DNA of 64,000 nt from JACCZX01 sp963791315 (GTDB lineage: Bacteria; Pseudomonadota; Gammaproteobacteria; Burkholderiales; Burkholderiaceae_F): NCBI GenBank assembly GCA_963791315.1, contig CAWBRQ010000002.1, forward strand, positions 248,001-312,000, in the 5' to 3' direction. Below the pieces are notes generated by a model. The model saw only the letters and a list, made by a program, of their open reading frames with translations. It made no database searches and was not told the DNA's origin. How positions within the stretch are numbered: the first letter of the stretch is position 1; the number at the start of each line of letters is the position of its first letter. The translations under genes were made by a program, and so were the position numbers. Of this stretch, positions 1-11,670 are shown one piece after another.

Positions 1-1053
1 ATGTCACCAATCCCGATCAGCCTCGCTTGCTGTGGCGCATTAACAATACGATGACGGACTACGCATCGCTCGGACAGACGTGGTCAATGCCTCGTGTCGC
101 CAGAATCAAAGGCAGCGTCGATCCGGTGCTGATCATGGGCGGCGGTTATGACGCTGCTGCCGAAGACGCCAGCCCGTCGGGCGCCACGACGCATGGGTCG
201 AGGCGTGTACGTCATCAACATGCGCACCGGCGCGCGCCTGGCTTGGCTTGCGACCGACTACAGCGTGCCTGCCGATGTCTCTATCGTCGACTCGGATGGC
301 GATGGGTATGTGGATCGCGTCTATGTGGTCGATGCGCGCGCTCAGGTCTACCGAGTTGACATTGAAGATGCGGCTGGGCGCGGCACGTGCAGCATCAGCA
401 TGGCGAATCACAAAAATCGCGGCGTTGAACGACGGTACTGGAGGCACGGATGGAACCCGGAAGGTTTTCTTTGCGGCCGACTTGGTACTGACGCGTAACT
501 ACACAGCAATTTTGTTTGGCAGCGGCGACCGTGAGAAGCCGCTCAATGGCACCACCAATGATCGTTTCTTTCTGGTCAAAGACAGCCGCGTACGTCAAAG
601 GCGAGCCTACATCACCGGTCACCCTGATTACTGAAGCTGATTTAGCGACGATGGGTGCGGACGGTGCCAGTGCCGACGACCAGGGATGCGCTTATTCATT
701 GGCTACCAATGGTGAAAAGGTTATCAACCAGCCGATTACGTTTGGCGGCATCACTTACTTCTCGACGAATCGCCCGTTGCCGCCGGGAGAGGGAAGCTGT
801 TCGCGCAGCCAATCGCGCGCGTATCAGCTGCCGCTGGTGTGTCGGACGCCGACATTACAGAAACCTTGTCGGCGATGGCCTGCCGCCATCGCCGGTGGTT
901 GGCTATGTCGATGTGGGCGGCGGGAAGTTGGTGCCGTTCGTCATCGGCGGCGGAGGTGCCACGAATTCTTCAATCGAGGCCGAACGCGCGCGCATCATTA
1001 TTCCCGCTAAGCGAAAGCGTTCTTTCTGGTTCATGGAGAACCGAGACCGCTAG
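1..1053 (+). CDS. pilY1: PilY1-like type IV pilus biogenesis protein, C-terminal part (5' end outside window, frameshifted)
   Basis: The reading frame is open from the first bases and the gene starts before the window. PilY1 is the pilus-tip and adhesin factor of type IV pili, with a C-terminal beta-propeller. The segment contains LLWRIN, SLGQTWSMP and VLIMGGGYD, typical of the PilY1 propeller, and the calcium-binding loop DSDGDGYVD near 291-317, which matches the DxDxDGxxD site known to control pilus retraction. The protein is readable only by changing frame near 190, 400, 585 and 860, so it carries about four single-base indels. It ends with NRDR and a TAG at 1051-1053. The family call is fairly firm; whether the gene is truly broken or only badly sequenced cannot be decided here. 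Confidence 0.8.
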
Positions 1054-1170
1054 ACGTCTGCTGCGGAAGAAGGACGACCGAGCTAGCACTACAGCGAACG
1101 GTTGAGGCACTAGGTTAGGCTGGCGTTTCAATTGCTGTCTGAGCAGCGATTTGCGGCTGCTCTAGCCAAC

Positions 1171-1816
1171 ATGCCGGCCGTTCGCCGCAAGAATCGCTCG
1201 AATCCGGAGTGGATTCACGCCACGTCACCGACCCCTACGTCAAGCGTTCGGTGGCCGAGGGCTTTCGCTCACGTGCAGCCTACAAGCTGACCGAAATTGC
1301 CGACAAGGACCGGTTGCTGCGGCCCGGAATGGTGGTGGTCGATCTGGGCGCGGCGCCCGGCAGCTGGACGCAGGTGGTTCGGAAGCGGCTTGCTCGAGCC
1401 GACGGCAGACTCGCCGGGCGCATCGTCGCGCTCGACATCTTGCCGATGGATCCGTTGCCCGACGTCGAAGTCATCCAGGGCGATTTTCACGATGAGGCGG
1501 TCGAGCGTCAGTTAGTCGACCTTCTGGCGGGTGCGCCGAGTCGACGTCGTGCTGTCGGATATGGCGCCGAACTTATCGGGGATTGCGTCCGCCGGACGCA
1601 GCGCGTAGCGTGCATCTGGCCGAGCTCGCGGCCGACTTTGCCGCTAAATATCTGCAACCGAACGGTGCTTTTCTCGTCAAAGCGTTCCAGGGCAGCGGAT
1701 ACAGTCAGTATGTCGAGCGACTAAAAAAGGTATTTCGCTCCATTACCGTTCGCAAGCCCGCAGCATCGCGCGATACGTCCGCGGAGGTTTACTTACTGGC
1801 CCGTCAATTGCGGTAG
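1171..1816 (+). CDS. rlmE: 23S rRNA (uridine-2552-2'-O)-methyltransferase RlmE (frameshifted)
   Basis: RlmE (FtsJ/RrmJ) methylates U2552 of 23S rRNA in the 50S subunit, using S-adenosylmethionine. Visible motifs are DPYVKRS and RSRAAYKL near the N-terminus (first catalytic Lys), the SAM-binding stretch VVDLGAAPGSW, VVLSDMAPNLSG (catalytic Asp), FLVKAFQG (second Lys) and AEVYLLAR at the end (Glu), giving the K-D-K-E set. The ATG at 1171 gives the expected short basic N-terminus. The frame changes near 1220, 1540 and 1595, so about three indels must be corrected. Total length of roughly 210 residues is normal. It precedes ftsH, the usual order in Betaproteobacteria. Confidence 0.88.
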
Positions 1817-1915
1817 CGGGGTTTAGAATTTGCCTTATGTACCAACCTAGGTACCCAACTGAGGTTGGAATCGCCTGAAGGTTGCCTGATAGATCGGGCG
1901 GATAGAGGAGCTCCC

Positions 1916-3801
<1,886 letters not shown>

Positions 3802-3817
3802 TCGACGCTGTCTAAAG

Positions 3818-3842
3818 AAGGCCGGACTCCCGGCCTTTTTCT
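3818..3842 (+). terminator. Rho-independent terminator after ftsH
   Basis: An 8-bp perfect stem (AAGGCCGG at 3818-3825 with CCGGCCTT at 3830-3837, four-base loop) runs into a T tract at 3836-3840. It lies 17 bases after the ftsH stop and separates ftsH from folP. Confidence 0.85.
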
Positions 3843-3865
3843 ATTGCGTTTCTAGAATGCGGCCG

Positions 3866-4724
3866 ATGGACAACGGACTGAAGTGGAAATCGCCCCCCGG
3901 GCTGGAGTGTGCCCGGCCGCGTACTCGCGCTCGACCGCGTGCTTGATCATGGGCATCGTCAACGTGACGCCGGATTCGTTTGCGGACGGCGGACGCTTCT
4001 TCGAACTGAGCCGCGCACTCGCGCATGCGCGCGAGCTGATCGACGAAGGCGCCGACATTCTCGACATCGGCGGCGAGTCGACGCGGCCAGGCGCAGCCGG
4101 CGGTCGCCGGATCGAGGAAATCAGACGCGTGGTGCCGGTGCTCGAGGCGCTGGCAGGATCGGTGATTCCGCTGTCGGTCGATACCAGCAAGCCGGAAGTG
4201 ATGCGTGCTGCGCTCGCCGCCGGCGCAGCCATCGTCAACGACGTGTGCGCGTTGCAGGCACCCGGCGCGCTCGAGGCAGTCGCGGAGAGCGACTGCGGCG
4301 TCGTGCTGATGCATATGCAGGGCTCACCGCGCACGATGCAGCAAGCCCTCACTATCGATGTCGTGGCGAAGTGCGCGACTTCCTGCGCGAGCGGATGCAG
4401 TCCGCACAGCGCGCGTGGTGTCGCTGCGGCGGCGGATCGCGTCGATCCCGGGTTCGGCTTCGGCAAGACCGTCGAGCACAATTTCACGCTTCTATCGGAC
4501 AGCTGTCGGCACTGGCCATGCCGGTGTGCCGATCGTCGCGGGCTGTCGCGCAAGGGGATGCTGGGCGCAGTCTCCGGCCGGGCCGTCGACGATCGAACGG
4601 CGGCTTCGGTCGCGGCGACGGTACTCGCGGTCGAACGCGGGGCGCACATCGTGCGAGTGCACGATGTGGCGGCGACCCGTGATGCCCTGCGGGTTGGGCC
4701 GCAACACGAGAGGGAGAGTCATGA
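3866..4724 (+). CDS. folP: Dihydropteroate synthase FolP (frameshifted)
   Basis: FolP joins p-aminobenzoate to hydroxymethyl-dihydropterin diphosphate in folate synthesis and is the sulfonamide target. All core motifs are present: IMGIVNVTPDSF, ILDIGGESTRPGA, LSVDTSKPEV, IVNDVCAL, VVLMHMQGSPRTM, DPGFGFGKT, GLSRKGMLGA and HIVRVHDV. The ATG at 3866 begins MDNGLKWKS; the frame then changes near 3905 and 3935, again near 4350-4560 and once near 4695. After correction the end reads ATREGES with TGA at 4722-4724, overlapping the glmM start (ATGA), which implies translational coupling. About 285 residues after correction, normal for the family. Confidence 0.88.
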
Positions 4725-6193
4725 CGCGCAAGTATTTCGGCACTGACGGCGTGCGGGGCACGGTCGGCGAAGCGCCGATCACGCCCGAGTTTGTGCTGCG
4801 ACTGGGTCAGGCTGCAGGACGAGTGCTGGCGCGCCGGGCCGAGGGCAGCGCGGGCCACGGCCGACGGTGCTGATCGGCAAGGACACGCGGATCTCGGGCT
4901 ACATGCTTGAAGCGGCGCTGGAAGCCGGGTCTTTCCAGCGCCGGCGTCGATGTGATGCTGTCCGGTCCTTTGCCGACACCGGCTGTCGCGTATCTGACGC
5001 GCACACTGCGACTGGATGCCGGCATCGTGATCAGCGCCTCGCACAATCCGTATCCGGACAACGGGATCAAGTTTTTTTCGGCGCGCGGGACCAAGCTGTC
5101 CGACGCCGTCGAAGAACGTATCGAGACCGAACTCGAGCAGCCCTGGCACTGCGTCGATGCCAAGCTGCTCGGGAAGGTCAGGCGGCTCGACGATGCCGCC
5201 GGACGCTACATCGAGTTCTGCAAGCGCACGTTTCCGAACGAAGTTCGACCTTAAGGGACTCAAGATCGTCGTCGACAGTGCGCATGGCGCGGCCTATCAC
5301 GTGGCGCCGCCGGTGTTCCACGAACTCGGCGCCGATGTCGTCTCGCTCGGCGCGTCGCCCAACGGCATGAACATCAACGACGGCGTCGGCGCTGTTCACG
5401 CGGAGCATCTCGCTGCACGCGGTGCGCAACGATCGGGCCGATTTCGGCATCGCGCTCGATGGCGACGCCGACCGCGTGGTGATCGCCGATGCCGAAGGGC
5501 GAATCTATAACGGCGATGAATTGCTTTACATCATCGTGCGCGACCGGATGCGACACTCGAAGGTCGATGGCGTGGTCGGCACGCTGATGACCAATTATTC
5601 GCTGGAGCGCCGGCTGCGCGAGCTCGACATGCCATTTGCGCGCGCGAAAGTCGGCGATCGTTACGTGCTGCGAGATGCTGGAGGAGAAAAAATGGCTGTA
5701 CGGCGGCGAAGGTTCGGGACACTTGCTGTGTCTCGATTGCCATACCACCGGCGACGGCATCGTCAGCGCACTGCAGGTGCTGTCTGCCGTGCGGCGCCAG
5801 AACAAGTCGCTCGCGCAGCTGACCGAGGATCTGGTGTTGATGCCACAGGCGCTGGTCAACGCGACCGTGGAGCGCGGATTCGAATGGCGCTCTCATAGCG
5901 CCCTGGTCGCCGCCGTATCGGACGCGGAGCGCGAGCTCAATGGCAGCGGACGCGTCCTGATCCGCCCGTCAGGTACTGAGCCCGTGCTGCGCGTGATGGT
6001 CGAAGCGTCCGAAGCCGAAATCGCTGAAGCGATGGCGCAGCGTCTTGCAGTCGACGCTTCGCCCAGCGCTTCGTCAGTAACTCACAAGCCGCGCCGTTCA
6101 CGCTTCGCCGGCGTGCGGCTCAGTGACGGCGGCGCAACGGACGCTATTGGCCAGTTCTTATTGCATCGCGCGCGCGGACAGCACTCAGCGTAG
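4721..6193 (+). CDS. glmM: Phosphoglucosamine mutase GlmM (frameshifted)
   Basis: GlmM converts glucosamine-6-phosphate to glucosamine-1-phosphate for UDP-GlcNAc, feeding peptidoglycan and LPS synthesis. It starts MTRKYFGTDGVRGTVG. The catalytic serine lies in ISASHNPYPDNGIKFF, the Mg-binding loop is LDGDADRVV, the sugar-specific loop is GEGSGHLL, and the phosphate-binding loop is RPSGTEPVLRVMVE near the C-terminus. Frame changes near 4860, 4930, 5245, 5410 and 5680 indicate five indels. The last open frame runs to 6193, about 40 residues longer than expected after AQRLA, so the natural stop may be near 6080 (a TAA in another frame) with one more indel. Confidence 0.88.
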
Positions 6194-6196
6194 CGT

Positions 6197-6214
6197 GATG
6201 ACAGCGGTGTGACA
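6197..6214 (-). promoter_or_regulatory. Pho-box-like repeat, minus orientation
   Basis: On the minus strand the sequence is TGTCACACCGCTGTCATC: two 7-mers (TGTCACA and TGTCATC) separated by four bases, the 11-bp period of PhoB boxes. It lies about 110 bp before pstS. It could extend PhoB binding or serve an antisense transcript. Confidence 0.5.
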
Positions 6215-6248
6215 CGCGAGTGCAAGATGGCTCGGCCGCGAAGTTGCC

Positions 6249-6267
6249 ATGTCACCGAACGGTCACA
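6249..6267 (+). promoter_or_regulatory. Pho-box-like repeat before pstS
   Basis: ATGTCACCGAACGGTCACA holds two copies of a TGTCAC-like 7-mer with the 11-bp period (6249-6255 and 6260-6266). This matches the known PhoB target (CTGTCAT, four A/T-rich bases, CTGTCAY) except for a GC-richer spacer. It lies about 60 bp before the pstS start, where phosphate-starvation activation is expected. Confidence 0.65.
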
Positions 6268-6325
6268 CCCGCCTCCTAGACTGTGTGCTGCTGCAGTAAT
6301 CCGTGGTTTTCTCGTGGGGTTATCA

Positions 6326-7367
6326 ATGAAATTTCTCGTTTCTCAAGTTCGCTGGCAGTCGGCGCCCTGCTTGCGGGTATGTCGACTGTCGCCAGTGCGC
6401 AGGAAGTGACGGGTGCTGGTGCCTCATTTCCGGCGCCCGTGTATGCCAAGTGGGCCGATGCCTACAACAAGGCGACCGGTGTGCGTATCAACTACCAGTC
6501 CGTCGGTTCCGGCGCGGGTATGCGGCAGATTCGCGGCAAGACGGTGGACTTCGGTGCCTCGGATGTGCCGTTGTCTGACGCCGACTTGGCCAAAGGATGG
6601 CCTGATCCAGTTTCCGACCGTCATCGGCGGCGTGGTGCCGGTGGTCAACATCAAGGGCATCGCGCCGGGTCAGATGAAGCTGACAGGCGCACGTACTCGG
6701 CGACATCTACCTCGGCAAGATCACGAAGTGGAACGATCCGGCGATCGCCGCACTGAATCCCGGCGTGCCGCTGCCGGATGCGGCGATTGCAGTCGTGCGG
6801 CGCGCCGACGGTTCGGGCACGAGTTTTCTGTTCACGAACTATCTGTCGAAGACCAGCCCTGACTGGAAGGCGAAGGTGGGTGAGGGCACGGCGGTGAACT
6901 GGCCGACCGGCGCCGGTGGCAAAGGCAACGAAGGGGTGTCGGCATTCGTGCAGCGTTTGCCGAATTCGATCGGCTACGTCGAATATGCATACGCGAAGCA
7001 GAACAAGATGTCGTATGTGCAGATGCGCAATCAGGCCGGCAACTTCGTCGCACCGAGCGACACGAGCTTTAAGGCTGCAGCTGCGAGCGCCGAATGGTCG
7101 AAGAGTTTCAATCAGGTGCTGACCGACCAGCCGGGCAAGGACTCGTGGCCGATCACCGGCGCGACATTCATCATGATGCATGCGAAGCAGGACAAGCCGC
7201 AGCAGGCGGCAGCCGCGCTGAAGTTTTTCGATTGGGCTTACGCCAACGGCGACAAGATGGCCGACGAGCTCGATTACGTGCCGATGCCCGACAGCGTTGA
7301 GAACATTATTCGCACGCAATGGCGGAAGATCACCGACGGTACCGGCAAGGGGATAATTGTTCAGTGA
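6326..7367 (+). CDS. pstS: Periplasmic phosphate-binding protein PstS (frameshifted)
   Basis: PstS captures phosphate in the periplasm for the PstCAB importer. The ATG at 6326 opens a signal peptide (MKFLVS, then LAVGALLAGMSTVASAQ, cleavage likely after Ala-Gln). Mature-domain motifs are VTGAGASFPAPVYAKWA, YQSVGSGAGMRQI (phosphate contact), VDFGASDVPLSDADL, IYLGKITKWNDPAI, VRRADGSGTSFLFTNYLS and VNWPTG. Frame changes near 6345, 6600 and 6700 are indels; at 6595 one extra G is clear. About 345 residues after correction. It heads pstS-pstC-pstA-pstB-phoU-phoB-phoR. Confidence 0.92.
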
Positions 7368-7368
7368 A

Positions 7369-7396
7369 GCCGGCGCCGTCATGCGACGGCACCGGC
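7369..7396 (+). other. Stem-loop between pstS and pstC
   Basis: GCCGGCGCCGTC (7369-7380) faces GACGGCACCGGC (7385-7396) with an ATGC loop, leaving a stem with one imperfect position. No T tract follows. Hairpins at this site in pst operons are known to protect the abundant pstS message and reduce expression of the permease genes; that role is inferred here. Confidence 0.6.
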
Positions 7397-7442
7397 AACG
7401 ACTAGGGGTTTCTAAGACCTCGAGGCTGCCCCTGGCGCTACG

Positions 7443-8449
7443 ATGAGTTCCATTGCAACGAGCGAGCTGCCGCCGGACGTGCTGCAGCCGCAGGAACTAC
7501 CTCCGGTGCGCCCCTCTGGACGATTCGGTGACGTTGTTTTTGCGAATGTGACGCGCCTAGCGGCGATCATCGACGCTATCACTGCTGATCGCGATCATTG
7601 TGTCGCTCGTGATCGGCGCCTGGCCGTCGATCCGCGAATTCGGCCTGCCGTTTTTCTGGACCGCCGAGTGGGATCCGGTGCAGAACAAGTTCGGCGGTCT
7701 GGTGATGATCTACGGCACGATCGCGACGTCGATTATCGCGTTGCGTCATCGCGGTGCCGGTCAGTTTCGGTATCGCGCTGTTTCTGACTGAGCTTTCGCC
7801 AAAATGGCTGAAGCGTCCGCTCGGAACCGCGATCGAATTGCTCGCGGCGATTCCGTCGATCGTCTACGGCATGTGGGGTCTGTTCGTGTTCGCGCCGATC
7901 CTCGCGCGCTTTGTGCAGCAGCCGTTGCAAGCCGCGTTCGGCATGTGCCGCTTGTTGGCGGTCTTGTGTCCGGTCCGCCGGTCGGCATCGGCATCCTGTC
8001 GGCCGGCATCATCCTCGCGATCATGATCATTCCGTTCATCGCAGCCGTGATGCGCGACGTGTTCGAGGTGACGCCGGCGCTGCTAAAGGAGTCGGCCTAC
8101 GGCCTCGGTTCGACGACTTGGGAAGTGGTCTGGAAAGTCGTGTTGCCGTTCACCAAGGCCGGCGTCGTCGGCGGCATCATGCTCGGGCTCGGCCGCGCGC
8201 TGGGCGAGACGATGGCCGTGACGTTCGTGATCGGCAACTTCAACCAGCTCGACACGCTTGTCGCTCTTCGAAGCCGCCAATTCGATTACGTCTGCGCTTG
8301 CCAACGAGTTCGCGGAGGCCACTCCCGGCCTGCACGAAGCGTCGCTGATCTATCTCGGACTGATCCTGTTCTTCATCACGTTCGTCGTGCTGTCGCTGTC
8401 CAAGTTGTTGCTGATGCAGATGCGCCGCAAAGAGGGCACCCGGACATGA
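7443..8449 (+). CDS. pstC: Phosphate ABC transporter permease PstC (frameshifted)
   Basis: PstC is one of the two inner-membrane permeases of the high-affinity phosphate importer. The ATG at 7443 gives MSSIATSELPPD. Membrane segments include AIIVSLVIGAWP, GLVMIYGTIATSIIAL, VPVSFGIALFL and GILSAGIILAIMIIPFIAAV. The ABC permease EAA loop is seen in LLKESAYGLGSTTWEVVWK, followed by GLGRALGETMAVTFVIGN, typical of PstC/PstA. Frame changes near 7590, 7745, 7945 and 8262 show four indels. The stop TGA (8447-8449) overlaps the pstA start. Confidence 0.9.
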
Positions 8450-9331
8450 GCGCCGTTCCAGTTCGCGATGTCGCGTAGCGACTATCGACTGCCGCTGCAT
8501 CGACGCCGCAAGTTGATCAACCGCGTGGCGCTCGCGCTTTCTCTGCATCGCGATGGCTTTTGGGCTGGTGTGGTTGATCTGGATTCTGTGGGATGTATTG
8601 GTTCTCGGCGTGCAGGGGATCAATGCAGCGCCACCTTCACCGAATCGACGCCGCCGCCCAACTCCGAGGGCGGAGGGCTGCGCCAACGCCATCGTCGGCT
8701 CGCTGATCATGGTGCTGTCTGCCACCGCGCGTAGGGACGCCGATCGGGATCCTGGCCGGTATCTATCTGGCCGAGTATGGCCAGCGCACGCGGGCTCGGG
8801 CGGGTGACGCGCTTTATCAACGACATACTGCTTTCCGCGCCATCGATCGTGATCGGCTTGTTCGTGTACACGATCATCGTGGCGCAGACGCGCTCGTTTT
8901 CGGGCTACGCCGGCGTGGTCGCACTGGCGTTGATCGTCATTCCGGTCGTCGTGCGTACGACCGAGAACATGCTGCAGCTGGTTCCTAACACGCTGCGCGA
9001 AGCGGCCGTTGCATTGGGCTCGTCCAAACGAGTGATGATTCTGCGCGTGACGTTGAAGGCAGCACGCGCGGGTGTCGTGACCGGCGTGTTGCTCGCTCTG
9101 GCGCGTATAGCCGGCGAGACTGCTCCGTTGTTGTTTACCGCGCTGTCGAATCAGTTCTTCACTGCGGACTTGAGTGATCCGATGGCGAACCTGCCGGTCA
9201 CCATCTTCAAGTTCGCTCTGAGCCCATTTGCGAACTGGCAGCAGATGGCGTGGGCCGGCGTGTTCTTGATAACCATCGGTGTGCTCGCGTTGAATATTCT
9301 GGCGCGCGTGCTGTTCCGACAAAAACACTGA
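8446..9331 (+). CDS. pstA: Phosphate ABC transporter permease PstA (frameshifted)
   Basis: PstA is the second permease of the phosphate importer. The ATG at 8446 overlaps the pstC stop (ATGA). After correction the protein reads LHRRRKLINRVALALS, FGLVWLIWILWDVLVLGV, NAIVGSLIMVLSAT, ILAGIYLAEYGQRTR and then a long clean stretch from about 8800: GRVTRFINDILLSAPSIVIG, EAA-type loop NTLREAAVALGSSKRVM, and RIAGETAPLLFTALSNQFF, the PstA signature. At least five indels lie between 8475 and 8800. The last 180 residues are intact and end at a TGA at 9329-9331, before pstB. Confidence 0.9.
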
Positions 9332-9343
9332 CGAGAAAAAAAG

Positions 9344-10210
9344 ATGGCAGGCGTGACAGTACCGGCATCGATTACTACGGCGGCTAACCGGGCGATACCG
9401 ACGAACGCTCCGACGCAGCCACCCACCGCGATCGTCAGTCGCAGGTTGGCCAACGAGCGCATTAAATTGGACGTGCGCGATCTCAATTTTTACTATGGCA
9501 AGTTCCAGGCGCTGAAAAATATCAATTTGCAGATTGCAGAGAAGAAGGTCACCGCGTTTATCGGTCCTTCGGGCTGCGGCAAATCGACGTTGTTGCGCGT
9601 TTTCAACCGGATGTACGAGTTGTATCCGGAGCAGCGCGCCGAAGGCGAGGTCAGTGTCGACGGCGAGAACATCCTGACGTCGAGAGAGGACGTGGCGTTG
9701 ATTCGGGCGAAGATCGGCATGATTTTTCAGAAGCCGACGCCGTTTCCGATGTCGATCTACGACAACATCGCTTTTGGCGTAAAGCTGTTTGAAAAGCTGT
9801 CACGCTCCGCGATGGACGAACGCGTCGAGTGGGCCTTGCGCAAGGCTGCTTTATGGAACGAGGTCAAGGACAAGCTGGCACAGTCGGGAACCAGCCTGTC
9901 GGGCGGCCAGCAGCAGCGGTTGTGCATTGCGCGCGGCATTGCGGTCAAACCCGAGATCATTTTGCTCGACGAACCGTGCTCGGCGCTTGATCCTATCTCG
10001 ACGGCGAAGATCGAGGAATTGATCGACGAGTTGAAAAAGGATTACACGGTGGCGATCGTGACTCACAATCTGCAGCAGGCAGCGCGCGTATCGGACTACA
10101 CCGGCTACATGTACTTGGGCGATTTGGTCGAGTTCGGCGATACAGACCAGATTTTCGTCAAGCCGGCACGCAAAGAAACCGAGGATTACATTACCGGCCG
10201 TTTTGGCTGA
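9344..10210 (+). CDS. pstB: Phosphate ABC transporter ATP-binding protein PstB
   Basis: PstB is the cytoplasmic ATPase that drives PstCA. The 288-residue frame is intact. Seen: Walker A GPSGCGKST at about 74-82, Q-loop in MIFQKPTPFPMSIYDNI, ABC signature SLSGGQQQR, Walker B EIILLDEPCSALDPIS, and the switch histidine in IVTHNLQQA. The substitution C after DEP is common in PstB. An unusual 40-residue Pro/Thr/Ala-rich N-terminal extension precedes the normal start of the domain (IKLDVRDLNFYYGKFQALK). It follows pstA by 12 bp, and phoU follows by 34 bp. Confidence 0.96.
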   Translation: MAGVTVPASITTAANRAIPTNAPTQPPTAIVSRRLANERIKLDVRDLNFYYGKFQALKNINLQIAEKKVTAFIGPSGCGKSTLLRVFNRMYELYPEQRAEGEVSVDGENILTSREDVALIRAKIGMIFQKPTPFPMSIYDNIAFGVKLFEKLSRSAMDERVEWALRKAALWNEVKDKLAQSGTSLSGGQQQRLCIARGIAVKPEIILLDEPCSALDPISTAKIEELIDELKKDYTVAIVTHNLQQAARVSDYTGYMYLGDLVEFGDTDQIFVKPARKETEDYITGRFG

Positions 10211-10244
10211 CAACGCCCCATTGTCGGGCACGCAAGGAACAGCA

Positions 10245-10991
10245 ATGCCGACTGGCGATCATTCGATAAAGAAGTACGACGAAGAACTCGAGGCGATACG
10301 CTCGCGCGTGCTGCAGATGGGTGGATTGGTCGAGTCGCAGGTGCGCACGGCACTCGACGCGTTCGAAACAGCCGACCAACAACTTGCGCAGCAGGCGATC
10401 GATGCAGACCGGCGGGTCAACGAGCTCGAAATGGACGTCGATCAGATGGTCAACTACGTGATCGCTCGCCGCCAGCCCACCGCCGGCGATCTGCGCATGA
10501 TTACCGGCGTGGCCAAGGTGATCACCGATCTTGAGCGGATCGGCGACGAGGCGAGCAAGATTGCGCGCGCCGTCAAGTGGCTGCACGAGAAGGGCGACCA
10601 GGCGCGTCTTAATCGCATTCCGGACATCAAGTATTCAGGCGAGGCAGTAGCGTCAATGTTGCGACGGGCGCTCGATGCGTTCGCGCGAATGGATGCGGTT
10701 GCGGCGGCTTCGATCATCAAGGACGACCTCGGCATCGACGATCGATTTCGCGCTGTGCTGCGGCAACTGATCACGTTCATGATGGAGGATCCGCGCACCA
10801 TCTCGGCAGCGCTCGACTGCGTGTGGGTCGCAAAGGCGATCGAGCGCATCGGTGATCACGCAAAGAACGTCGCTGAGCACGTGATCTTCATCTCGCAGGG
10901 CTGGGACGCGCGCCATAAGTCACTCTCGAAGACAGTCGAGACGCGCAGTGCGCCGGCGAGCGCCGATGATGCGCGGCGTCGATCCTCGTGA
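10245..10991 (+). CDS. phoU: Phosphate-signalling regulator PhoU
   Basis: PhoU links PstSCAB occupancy to the PhoR kinase and keeps the Pho regulon off when phosphate is plentiful. I chose the ATG at 10245 (MPTGDHSIKKYDEEL), which has AAGGAA a few bases before it. The two helical PhoU repeats are seen; metal-binding-type ExxxD patterns lie in ITDLERIGDEASKIA (first repeat) and CVWVAKAIERIGDHAKNVAEH (second repeat). Length 248 residues; the tail after RHKSLSKTVETRS may be extended by an indel that also affects the phoB start. Confidence 0.94.
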   Translation: MPTGDHSIKKYDEELEAIRSRVLQMGGLVESQVRTALDAFETADQQLAQQAIDADRRVNELEMDVDQMVNYVIARRQPTAGDLRMITGVAKVITDLERIGDEASKIARAVKWLHEKGDQARLNRIPDIKYSGEAVASMLRRALDAFARMDAVAAASIIKDDLGIDDRFRAVLRQLITFMMEDPRTISAALDCVWVAKAIERIGDHAKNVAEHVIFISQGWDARHKSLSKTVETRSAPASADDARRRSS

Positions 10992-11665
10992 TCGAAGACG
11001 AGCCCGCGATCCAGGAGTTGGTCGCTTACACCTGCACCACGCAGGGTTACACGGTGCGGCGTGCCGATTCGGTCGGTGCCGGGCGCGACGCGATCGATCG
11101 CGAGTTGCCAGACATGGTGTTGCTTGACTGGATGCTGCCGGACAAGCCAGGTATTGAACTGCTGAAAGACCTCCGCGCGCACGAGCGCACCAGGGTCATG
11201 CCGGTCATCATGCTGACCGCCAAGGGCAACGAGGCGGACAAGGTGATCGGCCTTGATACCGGCGCCGACGACTACGTCGTTAAACCGTTTTCGCCGCGCG
11301 AGCTCTTATCGCGCATACGCGCTGTTTTCAGGCGTCGCGCACCCCAACATAGTGGGGAGATTCTGGAATATGGCCCATTGGTAGTGGATCCTTCGCGTCA
11401 CGAGATTCTGGCTGATGGCGTCCCGATCAAGATGGGATTGGCTGAATTCAAGTTGCTCAAGTTCTTGATCGGCTATCCGGACCGGGTGTTCTCACGCACG
11501 CAGTTGCTCGACAGTGTCTGGGGCGATCACGTCTTCATCGAAGAACGCACTGTCGACGTACATGTATTGCGTCTGCGCAAGGTACTTGCGCCTGTCAACG
11601 CGCAACATCTGGTTCAAACCGTGCGCGGTATCGGTTATCGCTTGTCGATGCGTCCGGAGCCGTAA
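10969..11665 (+). CDS. phoB: Phosphate response regulator PhoB (start disturbed by an indel)
   Basis: PhoB is the DNA-binding response regulator of the phosphate regulon. The receiver shows SILVIEDEPAIQEL (acid pocket), LLDWMLPDKPGIELL (phospho-acceptor Asp), MLTAKGNEADKV (switch Thr) and DDYVVKPFSPREL (Lys). The C-terminal winged helix contains EFKLLKFLIGYPDRVFSR and RTVDVHVLRLRKVL. The unbroken frame begins only at 10979, without a start codon that keeps the first beta strand; the ATG at 10969 would give MRASILVIEDEP if one extra G near 10975 is removed. A GTG at 10988 is the fallback but would truncate the receiver. Confidence 0.92.
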
Positions 11666-11670
11666 CCTTC

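Noticed and set aside
8240..9328. A 362-codon minus-strand frame
   Set aside because: Opposite pstC/pstA; rich in Arg, Gln and His, with no recognisable domain.
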